Assembly: GCA_944323425.1 (NCBI GenBank)
Contig: CALUSL010000003.1
Coordinates: 58,518-122,517 of the forward strand
Source: Candidatus Gastranaerophilales bacterium
Lineage (GTDB): Bacteria; Cyanobacteriota; Vampirovibrionia; Gastranaerophilales; Gastranaerophilaceae
Reading direction: 5' to 3'
DNA: 64,000 bases
Made by a program: the position numbers and the translations under genes. Shown in pieces: positions 55,525-64,000 of this stretch. Below the pieces are notes generated by a model, which was given only the letters and a program-made list of their open reading frames with translations, searched no databases and was not told where the DNA came from. The stretch's first letter is position 1. The number at the start of each line of letters is the position of its first letter.

Positions 55525-56499
55525 ATGGGTATGGCAGCTTCTCAGGCCAGATATTTGGGTATTCAGGCCAGAAAAACCAACGTAGAATATGAAGGTCAGC
55601 AGGTTAACCAGCAGCGTACGGCGCTTGCGAATCAGAGCGCGAACCTTTTTAGAAGACTTTTGACTCTTGAGGTCCCGACTCCGCCTGACCAGACTGACTA
55701 CAAAACAGATAATTACACTTTTTCCGATGCAACCAGCACGGACGGTACTGCAACAATCGAGGATATTTCAGAAAATGTCGGCTCAAATCCCCAAACTTAC
55801 ACGGTAAGCATTAAAAGAAACGCATCAGTTCCGCAGTATGATTCTATGATAAATCAGGAAGTGTCAGTTATTCAAGACGGCGACACATACAAACTTAATC
55901 TATCAAACGGAACACAGTTTACTCTGAACGGTCCCCTTTCTCCTCTCAGTGAAACTTATGTAAATGCTTTTAACGAGCTCGGTTCGACTTCTTACCAGAA
56001 CAGTACGGACGATACGTATTACAGATACACAAATCCGGCAACGGGCGCAACTTATTACATCAATGCGACTCAAACAGGGTTTGACCCGACTGTTCAAACA
56101 AATCAGACAGTAGATATGTTCTCTATGATTACGGGTACAGAAGAACAGTATGAAACTATTACGAACGCAACCCTCGGAAAAAGCGAGGAAGGGCTTTATA
56201 CATCGATATACTGGACTGATGAATCAGGTACTCACAGTTATAATCTCACTCCGGGAACGGAATACGACGATGCTGCATACGACGCGGCTATGAATCAGTA
56301 CAACTACGATAAAGAGCTCTATGACAAAGAAGTTGCTGATATAAACGCAAAAACTCAGGAGCTTCAGGAACAGGACAGAACTCTTGAGCTGCGTCTTGCT
56401 CAACTCGATACAGAGCAGCAGGCTCTGCAGACAGAGCTGGAATCTGTGAAAAAAGTTATTGATTCTAACATTGATAACGTATTTAAAACGTTCCAGTAA
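55525..56499 (+). CDS. Filament-like protein B, paralogue of A
   Basis: A 324-residue paralogue of the preceding gene. The N-terminus reads MGMAASQARYLGIQARKTNV with the same EYEGQQVNQQRTALANQSAN, and the C-terminus LDTEQQALQTELESVKKVID. The centre shares only islands such as TYYINATQTGFDPT, so the ends are constrained and the centre has diverged. That is the expectation for filament or axial subunits with a surface-exposed middle. Only 25 bp separate it from the next gene. No signal peptide. Confidence 0.85.
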   Translation: MGMAASQARYLGIQARKTNVEYEGQQVNQQRTALANQSANLFRRLLTLEVPTPPDQTDYKTDNYTFSDATSTDGTATIEDISENVGSNPQTYTVSIKRNASVPQYDSMINQEVSVIQDGDTYKLNLSNGTQFTLNGPLSPLSETYVNAFNELGSTSYQNSTDDTYYRYTNPATGATYYINATQTGFDPTVQTNQTVDMFSMITGTEEQYETITNATLGKSEEGLYTSIYWTDESGTHSYNLTPGTEYDDAAYDAAMNQYNYDKELYDKEVADINAKTQELQEQDRTLELRLAQLDTEQQALQTELESVKKVIDSNIDNVFKTFQ

Positions 56500-56524
56500 T
56501 TTTATTTAGATATGCGAGGTCAAT

Positions 56525-57340
56525 ATGTCATACAAAAATGATGGATATCTGGTTATAGCAAACAAATTCGGCAAAGCAAGCTCCGATGCAAAAGCACAGC
56601 TGTTTGAAACATATGACAGACTGCGTGACATTACTGTCAGCGGCTCGGCGTTGGATGGTGCCGGTTTTGGAACTGCGGGCAGCTTTCTGTGGCAGATTGC
56701 CAGATTGATATCACCCAGTGCTTTTATGCCGGTTATGGGCGGAAATACTACAATGAATATTCCGGGTACGTCATACTGGTCTCCAATTAGCGGCGGAAAC
56801 TCTATTCTCGATAGCGGAAGCGCAGCTTTCGGTATAACCGGACTCGGAAACTATCCCGGATTTCCATCGGGTGCCGCTCCTATAACATGGGGATTCGGGT
56901 CTGAGAGCGGAATTGCAACAGGCGGTGCATCAGGACTTTACGACGCATCGAGTATCGGTGGTTCTGTAGGACTCAATGCTGCTGCATACGGAGCAGGTGT
57001 TGCGTCAGGCTTTGGCGTGCCGGGCACAAGCTGGGTATTGCCGACAGCCGGTGTTGTATCCGGTGTTGCCGGTGTTGTTCAGGCAATGGCTCCTTATATG
57101 GGCGTATTCGGTCTGGGGGCTACTGTTGCCGGTAACCTTCTTCAGGGTACGACTTCGGCGGCGCTTGCAGCGTATCAGAACATTTCCGGGCAAATTGTTG
57201 CTAACGCTGACTCAATACTTTCTAACAAGGTCAGAAATATTGAAACTGTTGTAAAAATGCTCGATACACAGGGCGACGTAGTTAAGAAAATGCTGAAGGA
57301 CTCTATAGAAAGCGACAGCAAACAAGTTCAGAATATGTAA
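56525..57340 (+). CDS. Gly-rich protein with hydrophobic core and helical ends
   Basis: A 271-residue protein: helical N-terminus (about 1-40), Gly/Ser/Ala/Pro-rich centre (about 40-160; GGNTTMNIPGTSYWSPISGG), a long hydrophobic stretch (about 165-220; VVSGVAGVVQAMAPYMGVFG) and a charged helical C-terminus (SNKVRNIETVVKMLDTQGDV). Hydrophobic core between helical ends is seen in pore or translocator proteins, but no homologue is recognised. AGGTC is the only weak ribosome site. It follows filament-like gene B in the same direction. Confidence 0.75.
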   Translation: MSYKNDGYLVIANKFGKASSDAKAQLFETYDRLRDITVSGSALDGAGFGTAGSFLWQIARLISPSAFMPVMGGNTTMNIPGTSYWSPISGGNSILDSGSAAFGITGLGNYPGFPSGAAPITWGFGSESGIATGGASGLYDASSIGGSVGLNAAAYGAGVASGFGVPGTSWVLPTAGVVSGVAGVVQAMAPYMGVFGLGATVAGNLLQGTTSAALAAYQNISGQIVANADSILSNKVRNIETVVKMLDTQGDVVKKMLKDSIESDSKQVQNM

Positions 57341-57650
57341 CGGTGTTTTTTCTATGAACAGAACTTACATAAGAATTTTTAATTCCATTGCGTTGAGCAA
57401 AATCTTCATATGGGGATTTTTAAAGAAAATTGTAACGTTTTATTGCAATTTCTATTCGTACAACCATAATATATTCAAGAATTCCGAAAACGTGCCGATA
57501 AACTATTTAGAACGAACGATTAGTCCTGATTTTATTAATCAACAGGGAAGCAAGTGAAAAGTAAAGATTTATTAAAAATTTTTCTCATGCGGGCAATTAA
57601 TCTGCGTTCAATGTTTTTATAGTTATGTAGGTCCGTAAAGGAGTAAGTAA

Positions 57651-57923
57651 TTGTTTCAAAGTGCAATTCAGTACAATCTACAAAATACACTGAACTTCAT
57701 AGGATACATGATTTCTTACCTGAAAAGAAACAATCCTATCGTTGCTGTGGCGAATATGTTTGCTGAAATTCTTAAGAATTACCTGACAATGGGTAAGAAA
57801 CTTAAAATGGCAAAATACAGAGTCAACTATCAGATGTACAAACTTGAACAGATGGAAAAACTGATTGCGGAAAACAATGAACACGTTTTCCTCTACGGGA
57901 ATAAATTCAACACTACAAGATAA
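57651..57923 (+). CDS. Small helical protein
   Basis: A 90-residue protein starting at TTG 57651, supported by AAAGGAG 7 bp upstream. A helical, partly amphipathic N-terminus (MFQSAIQYNLQNTLNFIGYM) and a Lys/Met/Glu-rich coiled coil (KMAKYRVNYQMYKLEQMEKL) are visible. It lies between the Gly-rich gene and a small paralogue of the filament-like proteins, all in one direction. No family recognised. Confidence 0.7.
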   Translation: MFQSAIQYNLQNTLNFIGYMISYLKRNNPIVAVANMFAEILKNYLTMGKKLKMAKYRVNYQMYKLEQMEKLIAENNEHVFLYGNKFNTTR

Positions 57924-57985
57924 TCTTTTTGTTCTTGCAAAAAGATTGTGTGAAAGTCAGTAAAACTAGATAAGGGTGGTTCCTA

Positions 57986-58309
57986 ATGGGATTGGCAACG
58001 GCTCAATTGCGCCTGATGTATCTAAATGCATACAGACTTGATCTGGAGTATAAAGAGCAGCTGGTTGCAGAAGCAAAAATGAATCTGTCCAAGACTGTGA
58101 GTGACCTGCTGAATGTCGGCTCGGATCTTGACGCGGATGATCCGCTCGTCAAAAAGCTGGAAGCACGAAAAGAGCGTCTACACGTAATGGAAAAAGAGCT
58201 CGATATGCAGATGCAGCACTACAGAGAAAAAATCAAGATGATTGAAAAAGATATGGAATCTTGTGAACAGATGCTGGAAAAGAACATTGAGCGCTCATTT
58301 AAATACTAA
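57986..58309 (+). CDS. Minimal filament-like protein C (ends only)
   Basis: A 107-residue all-helical protein. The N-terminus MGLATAQLRLMYLNAYRLDL aligns with proteins A and B (M-G-x-A-x-x-Q-x-R-x-x-x-x-x-A). The C-terminus, KELDMQMQHYREKIKMIEKD then NIERSFKY, keeps the same register as their NIExxFKxF end. It is in effect A and B without the central domain, recalling the difference between short and long flagellar axial proteins. GGTGG lies 8 bp before the ATG; a terminator follows. Confidence 0.8.
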   Translation: MGLATAQLRLMYLNAYRLDLEYKEQLVAEAKMNLSKTVSDLLNVGSDLDADDPLVKKLEARKERLHVMEKELDMQMQHYREKIKMIEKDMESCEQMLEKNIERSFKY

Positions 58310-58334
58310 TTTTTGAATATATTATAATGACTAC

Positions 58335-58360
58335 AAAAAAGACTCTGCGGGGTCTTTTTT
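58335..58360. terminator. Terminator between gene C and ribF
   Basis: AAAAAAGACTC and GGGTCTTTTTT around TGCG, with one T-G pair, able to act in both directions. Confidence 0.8.
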
Positions 58361-58385
58361 GTGTTTTTAACAGCTATACGCTTTT

Positions 58386-59303
58386 CTATGCATTATTGAG
58401 TAAGCTTTTTGCCATGTCCGCGTCTTTAGCAATTTGGACTTTCAGTTCATAGAGTGATGCAAATTTTTTTTCGTTTCTTATTTTTCTTTTGAAAATAACT
58501 TTTGCGTCTTTACCGTAGAGATTGCCGCTAAAATCCAGAAGAAATGCTTCTACGAGCATTTTCTTTCTGTCCGAAACAGTTGGTCTCATCCCGTAGTTCA
58601 CAACGGCGTTGTACTTTTTTTCATCCACTTCCACCTGCGCCGCATATACTCCGCGTGCAAGTTTTATAATATCTTCCGGATAGTCCATATTCGCGGTCGG
58701 GAATGATATTGTTCTCCCAACATGGTCTCCGTCTTTTATTTTTGATTTTATATAAAAATCCATGCCGAGCAGCTGTTTTATACCGTCGAGCATTCCGTCT
58801 GATATAAGCTGGCGGATTTTTGTGCTGCTTATTAGTGTATTGTTATATGTAATCGGCGGGATTTCAAAGAATTTGTATCCGAAAATCTGCTGATAATTTC
58901 TGAGCATTCCGGTATCCCCCTGTCGGTTTGCTCCGAAATAGTGATTAAAACCTGTTGTTATGAATTTCGGGCGAAATGTGTCTATCAGTACATTCTTCAG
59001 ATAATCATAAGCCATTAAATCAGCGATGTTTTCATCGAATTCAAGCATGTATAAATAATCAACCCCCTGTTTTTCAATCAGAGAAATCCTATCTTCGGAG
59101 GATAAAATATATTGAGGATTTCTGTTCTGAAGGTAGCAGAGAGGATGTTCCCTAAAAGTTACGACCGCCGAGTGCAGACCGTTCTGGCGCGCGAGATTCA
59201 CCGTGTTTTTTATAACGACTTTGTGCCCCTCGTGCACACCGTCGAAAAAACCAAGGCAGACGGACAAATTTTCATTTTTTACAAGCTCATGATAGATACG
59301 CAT
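58386..59303 (-). CDS. ribF: Bifunctional riboflavin kinase/FAD synthetase
   Basis: Makes FMN and FAD from riboflavin. The 305-residue product has the FAD-synthetase nucleotidyltransferase domain (CLGFFDGVHEGHKVVI with HxGH; TGFNHYFGANRQGD; ISSTKIRQLISDG) and the C-terminal riboflavin kinase domain (GRTISFPTANMDYPEDI with the PTAN motif; GVYAAQVEV; VEAFLLDFSGNLYG). Complete. No FMN riboswitch is seen upstream. Confidence 0.95.
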   Translation of the reverse strand: MRIYHELVKNENLSVCLGFFDGVHEGHKVVIKNTVNLARQNGLHSAVVTFREHPLCYLQNRNPQYILSSEDRISLIEKQGVDYLYMLEFDENIADLMAYDYLKNVLIDTFRPKFITTGFNHYFGANRQGDTGMLRNYQQIFGYKFFEIPPITYNNTLISSTKIRQLISDGMLDGIKQLLGMDFYIKSKIKDGDHVGRTISFPTANMDYPEDIIKLARGVYAAQVEVDEKKYNAVVNYGMRPTVSDRKKMLVEAFLLDFSGNLYGKDAKVIFKRKIRNEKKFASLYELKVQIAKDADMAKSLLNNA

Positions 59304-59455
59304 ATCTTTATCATAAAATAATCCTGCTCAAGTTTTCAACTTTTATACAAAAGTTTAATGAAATGAAGAATAAATCCTCCAAAAAGATGATTATGCATGA
59401 TTAAAAAAATGGTAATTTATTAGAGAAGCTGGAACACAATCAAGAAAGGCTAAAT

Positions 59456-59950
59456 ATGGACAAATTAAGTATCGGCAAATTCAACTTTGGAGTTATCAAA
59501 CAGCTTTCCGGCACAAAGAAGCAGGAAACAACACAAAATGCAACATCAGCAGCTCAATCAAACCCTTTTGGAATCAATTTTAAGGGTAATGTTTACGCTG
59601 CAGATGTTTTTGAGTCATCAAAGGCTAAGAGCACATCAAACAATGACAACCTTCTGAACAAAGCTTCAGAAAAAGCTAAAATGTTTACAAGCTCTATAGT
59701 TGGCGGTATTAACTCATTCAACAATTCACTGAAATCCAGATTTAATTCTATCATTTCATTCGGAAGACAGGTTAGAGACAATATTGCTCAAAGCTGGGAA
59801 AACGCTAAAAATACAAACATCGAATTTGACTTTAACGGTCTTAAAAATTACATCTCTTCAAAATTCGATTACTCATACAGCGTATCCAATCTGCAGAAAA
59901 AACCTGTAGCGCAGCTGGAAGAAATGTTACTCAATGAATTATCAGCGTAG
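59456..59950 (+). CDS. Unknown protein with NPFGINFKG-type motif
   Basis: A 164-residue soluble protein: MDKLSIGKFNFGVIKQLSGT at the start, NPFGINFKGNVYAADVFESS at 41-60, a helical centre, and a C-terminal KKPVAQLEEMLLNELSA. The middle motif and the end are short patterns that I associate with lineage-specific Gastranaerophilales proteins (from memory, unverified). AAGGC is a weak ribosome site. It precedes a HEAT-like gene by 9 bp. Function unknown. Confidence 0.7.
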   Translation: MDKLSIGKFNFGVIKQLSGTKKQETTQNATSAAQSNPFGINFKGNVYAADVFESSKAKSTSNNDNLLNKASEKAKMFTSSIVGGINSFNNSLKSRFNSIISFGRQVRDNIAQSWENAKNTNIEFDFNGLKNYISSKFDYSYSVSNLQKKPVAQLEEMLLNELSA

Positions 59951-59959
59951 GAGATTGAA

Positions 59960-60331
59960 ATGAATAACACAAAAAGAATTAATAATATTATAGAAGCACT
60001 CGGAAAACACGAAGATACTGTTGAATCTGTTCGTGTTCTCGAAGAAATCGGTACAAATTCAAGTATAGACGAAGTTAGAGAGATGACAGCTCAGGCTCTT
60101 ATAAGAAAAAATTGCCCTGAGTCTTTGAAAGTAGTTATTGCAACTGAAGGCAAAGGAATAAACGATCTTTCTGCCCGCGTCGCAATGAGTGCAATCAATG
60201 AACTTCTTTCGCTTGATGACAAAACTGAAGCGATTAAAATTCTTGAAGAAACAATGGAAAAAGCTGAAAAACAAGAAATTAAAGATACAGCCCGCTCTGT
60301 AAAAACTTTAATTACTTATTCGGTTCAATAA
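59960..60331 (+). CDS. Small HEAT-like protein
   Basis: A 123-residue all-helical protein (IDEVREMTAQALIRKNCPES; DLSARVAMSAINELLSLDDK) with helix pairs like two to three HEAT/ARM-type repeats. GGAG lies 8 bp before the ATG. It is co-transcribed with the upstream unknown gene and closed by a terminator. A protein-interaction role is inferred from fold only. Confidence 0.75.
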   Translation: MNNTKRINNIIEALGKHEDTVESVRVLEEIGTNSSIDEVREMTAQALIRKNCPESLKVVIATEGKGINDLSARVAMSAINELLSLDDKTEAIKILEETMEKAEKQEIKDTARSVKTLITYSVQ

Positions 60332-60373
60332 CGAAATTAATTAGTATATACACACATATAAAATAATGTATAC

Positions 60374-60395
60374 CTCCCGAAAGGGAGTTTTTTTT
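60374..60395 (+). terminator. Terminator with GAAA loop
   Basis: CTCCC, loop GAAA, GGGAG, then T8, about 43 bp after the HEAT-like gene. Confidence 0.85.
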
Positions 60396-60455
60396 ATGCC
60401 TGATTTGTCTGATTTTTTTCGACGTTGCTCTTTCTTAACGGAATTAAACCGTATA

Positions 60456-60497
60456 AAATTACCGCTTATCATTTTATAATTTGATAAGCGGTAATTT
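60456..60497 (-). terminator. Terminator of the haemagglutinin-like gene
   Basis: A perfect 16-bp inverted repeat (60456-60471 with 60482-60497) centred 50 bp past the stop codon of the minus-strand exoprotein gene. The stem carries a TTT end and TATA follows, a weaker tail than the others. Confidence 0.7.
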
Positions 60498-60526
60498 CTA
60501 TATTTACAGAGCTCTGTCAAAATCTT

Positions 60527-63500
60527 TTATAAAGATTCTGCCTTTGCCGGCTTTTTTGCTTTCATGTAGTTAATCATTTTTTCGCAAGCTTCATCTGAAT
60601 TGTCGACAAATTTTATGTATGCGCTGTTTTTCTTGGCAACCTCGACAATACCTTTCGCTGAGAACGGTACAAAATCATATTTGAAATCGACCAGAACTTC
60701 GCGGTCTTTCGAGATTCCGTCACTGAGACTTACTGTCATACCGTCTTTTGAAAGGTTTTTCACATCGAGTATGACCTGTCCTGATGCCCCTCTGGATGAG
60801 CCGAGAACTGTACCTTCCATATCTTTGACAGTCCAGTCAAGTCCATTAAGCTCACTGCCATGGAGAAGCACCTGATTGCGTTTTTCAACTGTCGTAATCA
60901 TTCTGTCCTTTTCTTTGGCAATATTGTGCTCATGCCTGTGCGGATTGACAGCTTTTCCACCGCCCTGTTCGGGATTTGACGGCGGCGGATTGTCAGGATC
61001 CGGCGGCCACGGGAAGTCCGGAATATTCGGATTGTCAGGGTCATCCGGACCCGGATCTGGATCCGGTCCTGGATCAGGGTCAGGACCCGGGTCTGGGTCC
61101 GGTCCCGGGTCAGGGTCAGGATCTGGTTTAGGATCCGGTATCGGACCAACATCTATTCTGTCATCATTTATGTGAAGATTGTATGATACATCAGTTTTAA
61201 GTGTCCTATCAGGATTTTCTTCACCGTAGTGCCTGTCCTGACCGAATTCGTGGGGTGTATCGGTGTTTATAGTTTCAATTCTGTATTTGTTGTTCTTAAA
61301 CACAGCGTGCTCACCTGTTATGATACTGTCGAATTCCAAATCAGCAACTGCCTGCGGATTAGACTCATTAACCGCGTCAATGTAAGAGTAATCTGCATAG
61401 AGCTTGTCAAAGTGTGCGCCATAGACCGCGTCGCCTACTGACTCACCGATTGTAATGTTTACATCAAGTGCGCGTTTGTCGTCAGGAGAGTATTCGTAAT
61501 ACGGATTCAGAGAGCCTTCTGTTTCAGGCTGTGCATAGTTCGCACCCTGAACATCAAAGACCAGTTTTTCGCCGTTTTGATTTGCGTTATGGAAACCTGT
61601 TGCATTCGGACGTCTCTGACCTGTCATGCTGTCGTAAACCTGAGCAGTGATAGTATCTGCTCTCAGATTAACTTTGTTTCTGACATATGCGTTTAATATA
61701 TCGAGTTTGCTGTTCGGGTTCTGTACACCGCGTTTTGCGTCTTTGACTGTCAGCGAAACTGTTTTCGGTATTGTGTTCGGGTCGCGTTCTATCCGTCCGA
61801 GGTTCACTATATCAAGTCTCTCGTCGTTGACAGTAATAGAAATGTTTTCAGGTGCCGCAATTTCATTTATTGACGTGTTTCCGTCCGACACAATGTCTAT
61901 TGAACCTGTTTTTGAATATAGCGAATCAATATTAAGATTTCTTGTGCTGTTTAAAGAGATATTTCTGTTCGCTTCGCCTGTTACGGAACCGTTTGCGGCA
62001 AGAGAATTTACTGTAATATCAGCGCCCTCTGAGCCTGCAAACATGTACAGACTTTCCGTAGTGGATATGCTATCTGCGTTGATTGAGCCGTTCAGTGCGT
62101 TTAGAAGTGCATTTCCTGCGTTAATATCAGAAATATTCAAACCGCTTCCGTATCCTCTGAGGTTCACGTCGCCTGTTGCGTTTGCGCTCACTGAGCCTCC
62201 GGAGCTTATGTGAATAGAGTTCAGCGTATTATCGAGAACAAATCCGTTCTGTTTTATACTTCCGAGCGTGGAATCCAGTACACCGATATTTGAACCGCTG
62301 AGGCTTACATCACCGCCGGCTAAAATACCTATGGCATCAGCTATGGCGCTAACCCCGTTTATTGAACCGTTTACGATGTTTCCGCCATTTGATGAAACGC
62401 TTAAATCGTCATCAGCAACAATATTGCCATCAGTTCTGTTGTGTGCAATGTATACTCCGCCTGAGCCAGCCGTAACATTGACATCACTGCCTTTTATCTG
62501 ACCGTCTACATTAATTCTGTTTGTTGCGCGTACGCCGGTGGTTCCTGTACCGCTGATTGAGCCTGTATTTTTTACATCAACGTTAGCTGCAGATATATCA
62601 ATGTTTCCTCCTGAAATTGTACCGGAATGAACAATATCTCCCGTAGCGCTCACTGTCATATTCTGACCTGCTGTGATAGCCGCCGTTTCAGAGGTAGACA
62701 GGCTGCCTGTTGAGACTTCTACGTTTGTTCCTTCAACAGAAGTTCCTGCATTCATAACCATTGAACCGGTGTTCGTAATCTCAACATCGCTGTCAGAGGA
62801 GATTGAGGTATTGTCTGCCATATTCAAGTTTGTTGATGAGACAGTAACATTTCCGCCACCAGAGATATTTGCGCCGAGATTTTTCAATCCGGAAATATTA
62901 ACAGTTCCCGAGCCCGTTACGTCTCCATAAATATCCATGTTGCCCTGTATACTGATATTTCCGCCCGACACTGTGCCGCTGAATACAGACGGAGCAGTCG
63001 ATGCAATGATATCAACAAGGCTGCTTCCGACTATGGATACACCCTGCGTAAGCCCTACACCATTCGCATTCAGCCGTACCTCACGTCCTGAAAGATTCGC
63101 GTTCACAAGCGCTTCCTGTCCGTGAGCGTTAAGATTGAGTATACCCGAGCCCTGCTGTGAACCTGTTGCGCTAACTTCCGCATCAATTGCCAGCCCGAGA
63201 CCGTCTATATAAACATTGCTGCCGGAAATTGCCGAATCTATATCGACAAGTCCGTTTTCAGAGTTAATATCGACTGTGCCGGTTCCTGTGATTGTATTTT
63301 TTACGTTTACACCGTTAGCGTTAATTGTTATATCTCCGCCGCTAATTGTGTGTTCAATATCAAGCAGCGTACCGTGCGTATCAAGGGCAACACTGTTTGT
63401 TCCTGAAATTGCCGCGCCAAGGTCAATGCCCTGACCGTCTATTGCAACATCCGCACCTGTAATTTCAGCGTCTATGTCTACAAGCCCGTTTTCAGAATTT

Positions 63501-64000
63501 ATATCAACCATGCCGGAACCGGTAATCGTGTCTTTTACATTTACCCCGACAGCATCAACAGTAATATCCGTACCGCTTACCGCGCCATTGAGGTCTGCTG
63601 CGCCTGTTCCTGCGTTTATGTCTACTTTTCCTGAAGCTGCAATTTCATTGGCGCTCACGCCTTCGCCGTCTACTGTTATGTCAGTGCCTGAAACACGGTC
63701 ATTGAGGTCTGCCGCGCCTGTTCCCGCGTTTATGTCTACTTTTCCGGAAGCTGCGATTTCATTGGCACTCACGCCTTTGCCGTCCACTGTTATGTCAGTA
63801 CCGGAAACGCGGTCATTGAGGTTTGCTGCGCCTGTTCCTGCGTTTATATCTACTTTGCCGGAAGCTGCGATTTCATTGGCACTCACGCCTTCGCCGTCCA
63901 CTGTTATGTCAGTGCCTGAAACACGGTCATTGAGGTTTGCTGCGGAATCGCCTGCGTTTATTGTAACAGTGCCTGTTGCGTCTATGATGCCGGCATTCAC
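60527..64000 (-). CDS. Filamentous-haemagglutinin-like exoprotein, 5' end outside window
   Basis: The last 1157 codons of a large exoprotein; the frame is still open at the window edge. Most of it is beta-helix repeats alternating short strands (GTDITVDG, GKVDINAGTG, ISGGNIDISA), as in TpsA adhesins. Near the edge a 38-residue unit is repeated about four times. Then come a non-repetitive domain (about 745-930), an acidic Pro linker made of PDPDPG units, and a C-terminal domain of about 120 residues with VILDVKNLSKDGMTVSL and SAKGIVEVAKKNSAYIKFVD, like a PilZ fold. Secretion by the TpsB at 40.7 kb is plausible. The N-terminal TPS domain would lie outside the window. Confidence 0.85.
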   Translation of the reverse strand: MNAGIIDATGTVTINAGDSAANLNDRVSGTDITVDGEGVSANEIAASGKVDINAGTGAANLNDRVSGTDITVDGKGVSANEIAASGKVDINAGTGAADLNDRVSGTDITVDGEGVSANEIAASGKVDINAGTGAADLNGAVSGTDITVDAVGVNVKDTITGSGMVDINSENGLVDIDAEITGADVAIDGQGIDLGAAISGTNSVALDTHGTLLDIEHTISGGDITINANGVNVKNTITGTGTVDINSENGLVDIDSAISGSNVYIDGLGLAIDAEVSATGSQQGSGILNLNAHGQEALVNANLSGREVRLNANGVGLTQGVSIVGSSLVDIIASTAPSVFSGTVSGGNISIQGNMDIYGDVTGSGTVNISGLKNLGANISGGGNVTVSSTNLNMADNTSISSDSDVEITNTGSMVMNAGTSVEGTNVEVSTGSLSTSETAAITAGQNMTVSATGDIVHSGTISGGNIDISAANVDVKNTGSISGTGTTGVRATNRINVDGQIKGSDVNVTAGSGGVYIAHNRTDGNIVADDDLSVSSNGGNIVNGSINGVSAIADAIGILAGGDVSLSGSNIGVLDSTLGSIKQNGFVLDNTLNSIHISSGGSVSANATGDVNLRGYGSGLNISDINAGNALLNALNGSINADSISTTESLYMFAGSEGADITVNSLAANGSVTGEANRNISLNSTRNLNIDSLYSKTGSIDIVSDGNTSINEIAAPENISITVNDERLDIVNLGRIERDPNTIPKTVSLTVKDAKRGVQNPNSKLDILNAYVRNKVNLRADTITAQVYDSMTGQRRPNATGFHNANQNGEKLVFDVQGANYAQPETEGSLNPYYEYSPDDKRALDVNITIGESVGDAVYGAHFDKLYADYSYIDAVNESNPQAVADLEFDSIITGEHAVFKNNKYRIETINTDTPHEFGQDRHYGEENPDRTLKTDVSYNLHINDDRIDVGPIPDPKPDPDPDPGPDPDPGPDPDPGPDPDPGPDDPDNPNIPDFPWPPDPDNPPPSNPEQGGGKAVNPHRHEHNIAKEKDRMITTVEKRNQVLLHGSELNGLDWTVKDMEGTVLGSSRGASGQVILDVKNLSKDGMTVSLSDGISKDREVLVDFKYDFVPFSAKGIVEVAKKNSAYIKFVDNSDEACEKMINYMKAKKPAKAESL
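61040..61135. repeat. Short tandem repeats coding for a Pro-Asp linker
   Basis: On the plus strand GGATCCGGTCC/GGGTCAGGACC-type 12- to 18-bp units repeat, coding on the minus strand for PDPDPG units before the C-terminal domain of the exoprotein. Likely length-variable. Confidence 0.85.
63570..63960. repeat. 114-bp tandem repeats inside the exoprotein gene
   Basis: CGGTCATTGAGGT recurs at 63696, 63810 and 63924, exactly 114 bp apart, with a fourth, more divergent unit before them. Copies differ at a few positions only. Each codes for 38 residues (DRVSGTDITVDGEGVSANEI and the next 18). Further copies may lie beyond the window. Confidence 0.92.

Noticed and set aside
57354..57557. 67-codon frame after the Gly-rich gene
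   Set aside because: No ribosome site, AT-driven composition (Phe, Ile, Asn, Lys), no recognisable pattern. It might still be real, but I cannot support it.
60600..63434. Series of plus-strand frames inside the exoprotein gene
   Set aside because: Antisense shadows of a repetitive gene; the minus-strand frame is continuous over 3.4 kb with coherent beta-helix repeats.

Overview
The window is about 64 kb of a Gram-negative, moderately AT-rich bacterial chromosome. Outer-membrane genes (bamA, lptA/lptC, a two-partner-secretion transporter, an autotransporter-like barrel, a filamentous-haemagglutinin-like exoprotein) sit among ordinary housekeeping genes. Several genes resemble families I associate with gut Vampirovibrionia/Melainabacteria (order Gastranaerophilales): proteins starting MGLAASQARxLxLTARK, a 5-oxoprolinase PxpA, a stand-alone ClpX zinc finger, a three-POTRA BamA and a SIMPL protein. 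That placement is inference, moderately confident; no rRNA or tRNA gene is visible to settle it.

Layout. 0-5.2 kb: a HEAT-like protein cut by the window edge, a ClpX-type zinc finger, then TPR lipoprotein-lgt-DUF6485 and a large TPR protein. 5.2-10.2 kb: repeat tract, thioesterase, secreted protein, Pmp-like autotransporter. 10.4-17.6 kb: an HExxH metallopeptidase, LD-carboxypeptidase, dnaX, a U32 family protein, rplI. 17.6-19.1 kb: about 1.3 kb without a credible protein, holding an extreme AT block, an array of stem-loops and a strong terminator. 19.2-25.2 kb: a methionine-gamma-lyase-like PLP enzyme, a soluble FlhA C-domain protein, a MITE-like hairpin element and proBA. 25.4-34.3 kb: rpsL and rpsG separated by repeats, mutL, SIMPL protein, ligA and an Orn/Lys/Arg decarboxylase. 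34.4-44.9 kb: bamA, NrtR-like regulator, dut-serB-sulP, tpsB, lptC-lptA. 45-53.4 kb: a RelA/SpoT-like protein, ffh, and pxpA-yvcK-panB-panC-membrane protein. 53.5-60.3 kb: a run of unnamed genes, three of which share matched N- and C-terminal helices, plus ribF. 60.5-64 kb: the 3' part of a haemagglutinin-like exoprotein.

Two things stand out. First, a family of modular GC-richer repeats with hairpin modules joined at AAATCCGC / TCTTGGATTT boundaries fills at least six intergenic gaps, and in four unrelated genes the repeat edge coincides exactly with the stop codon (TAG followed directly by CGGATTT). Second, the 54-58 kb cluster looks like a set of filament-type proteins with paired terminal coiled coils. 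A soluble FlhA-type export-gate domain is encoded elsewhere in the window. A non-flagellar, type-III-derived export or filament system is a hypothesis worth testing, not a demonstrated one.
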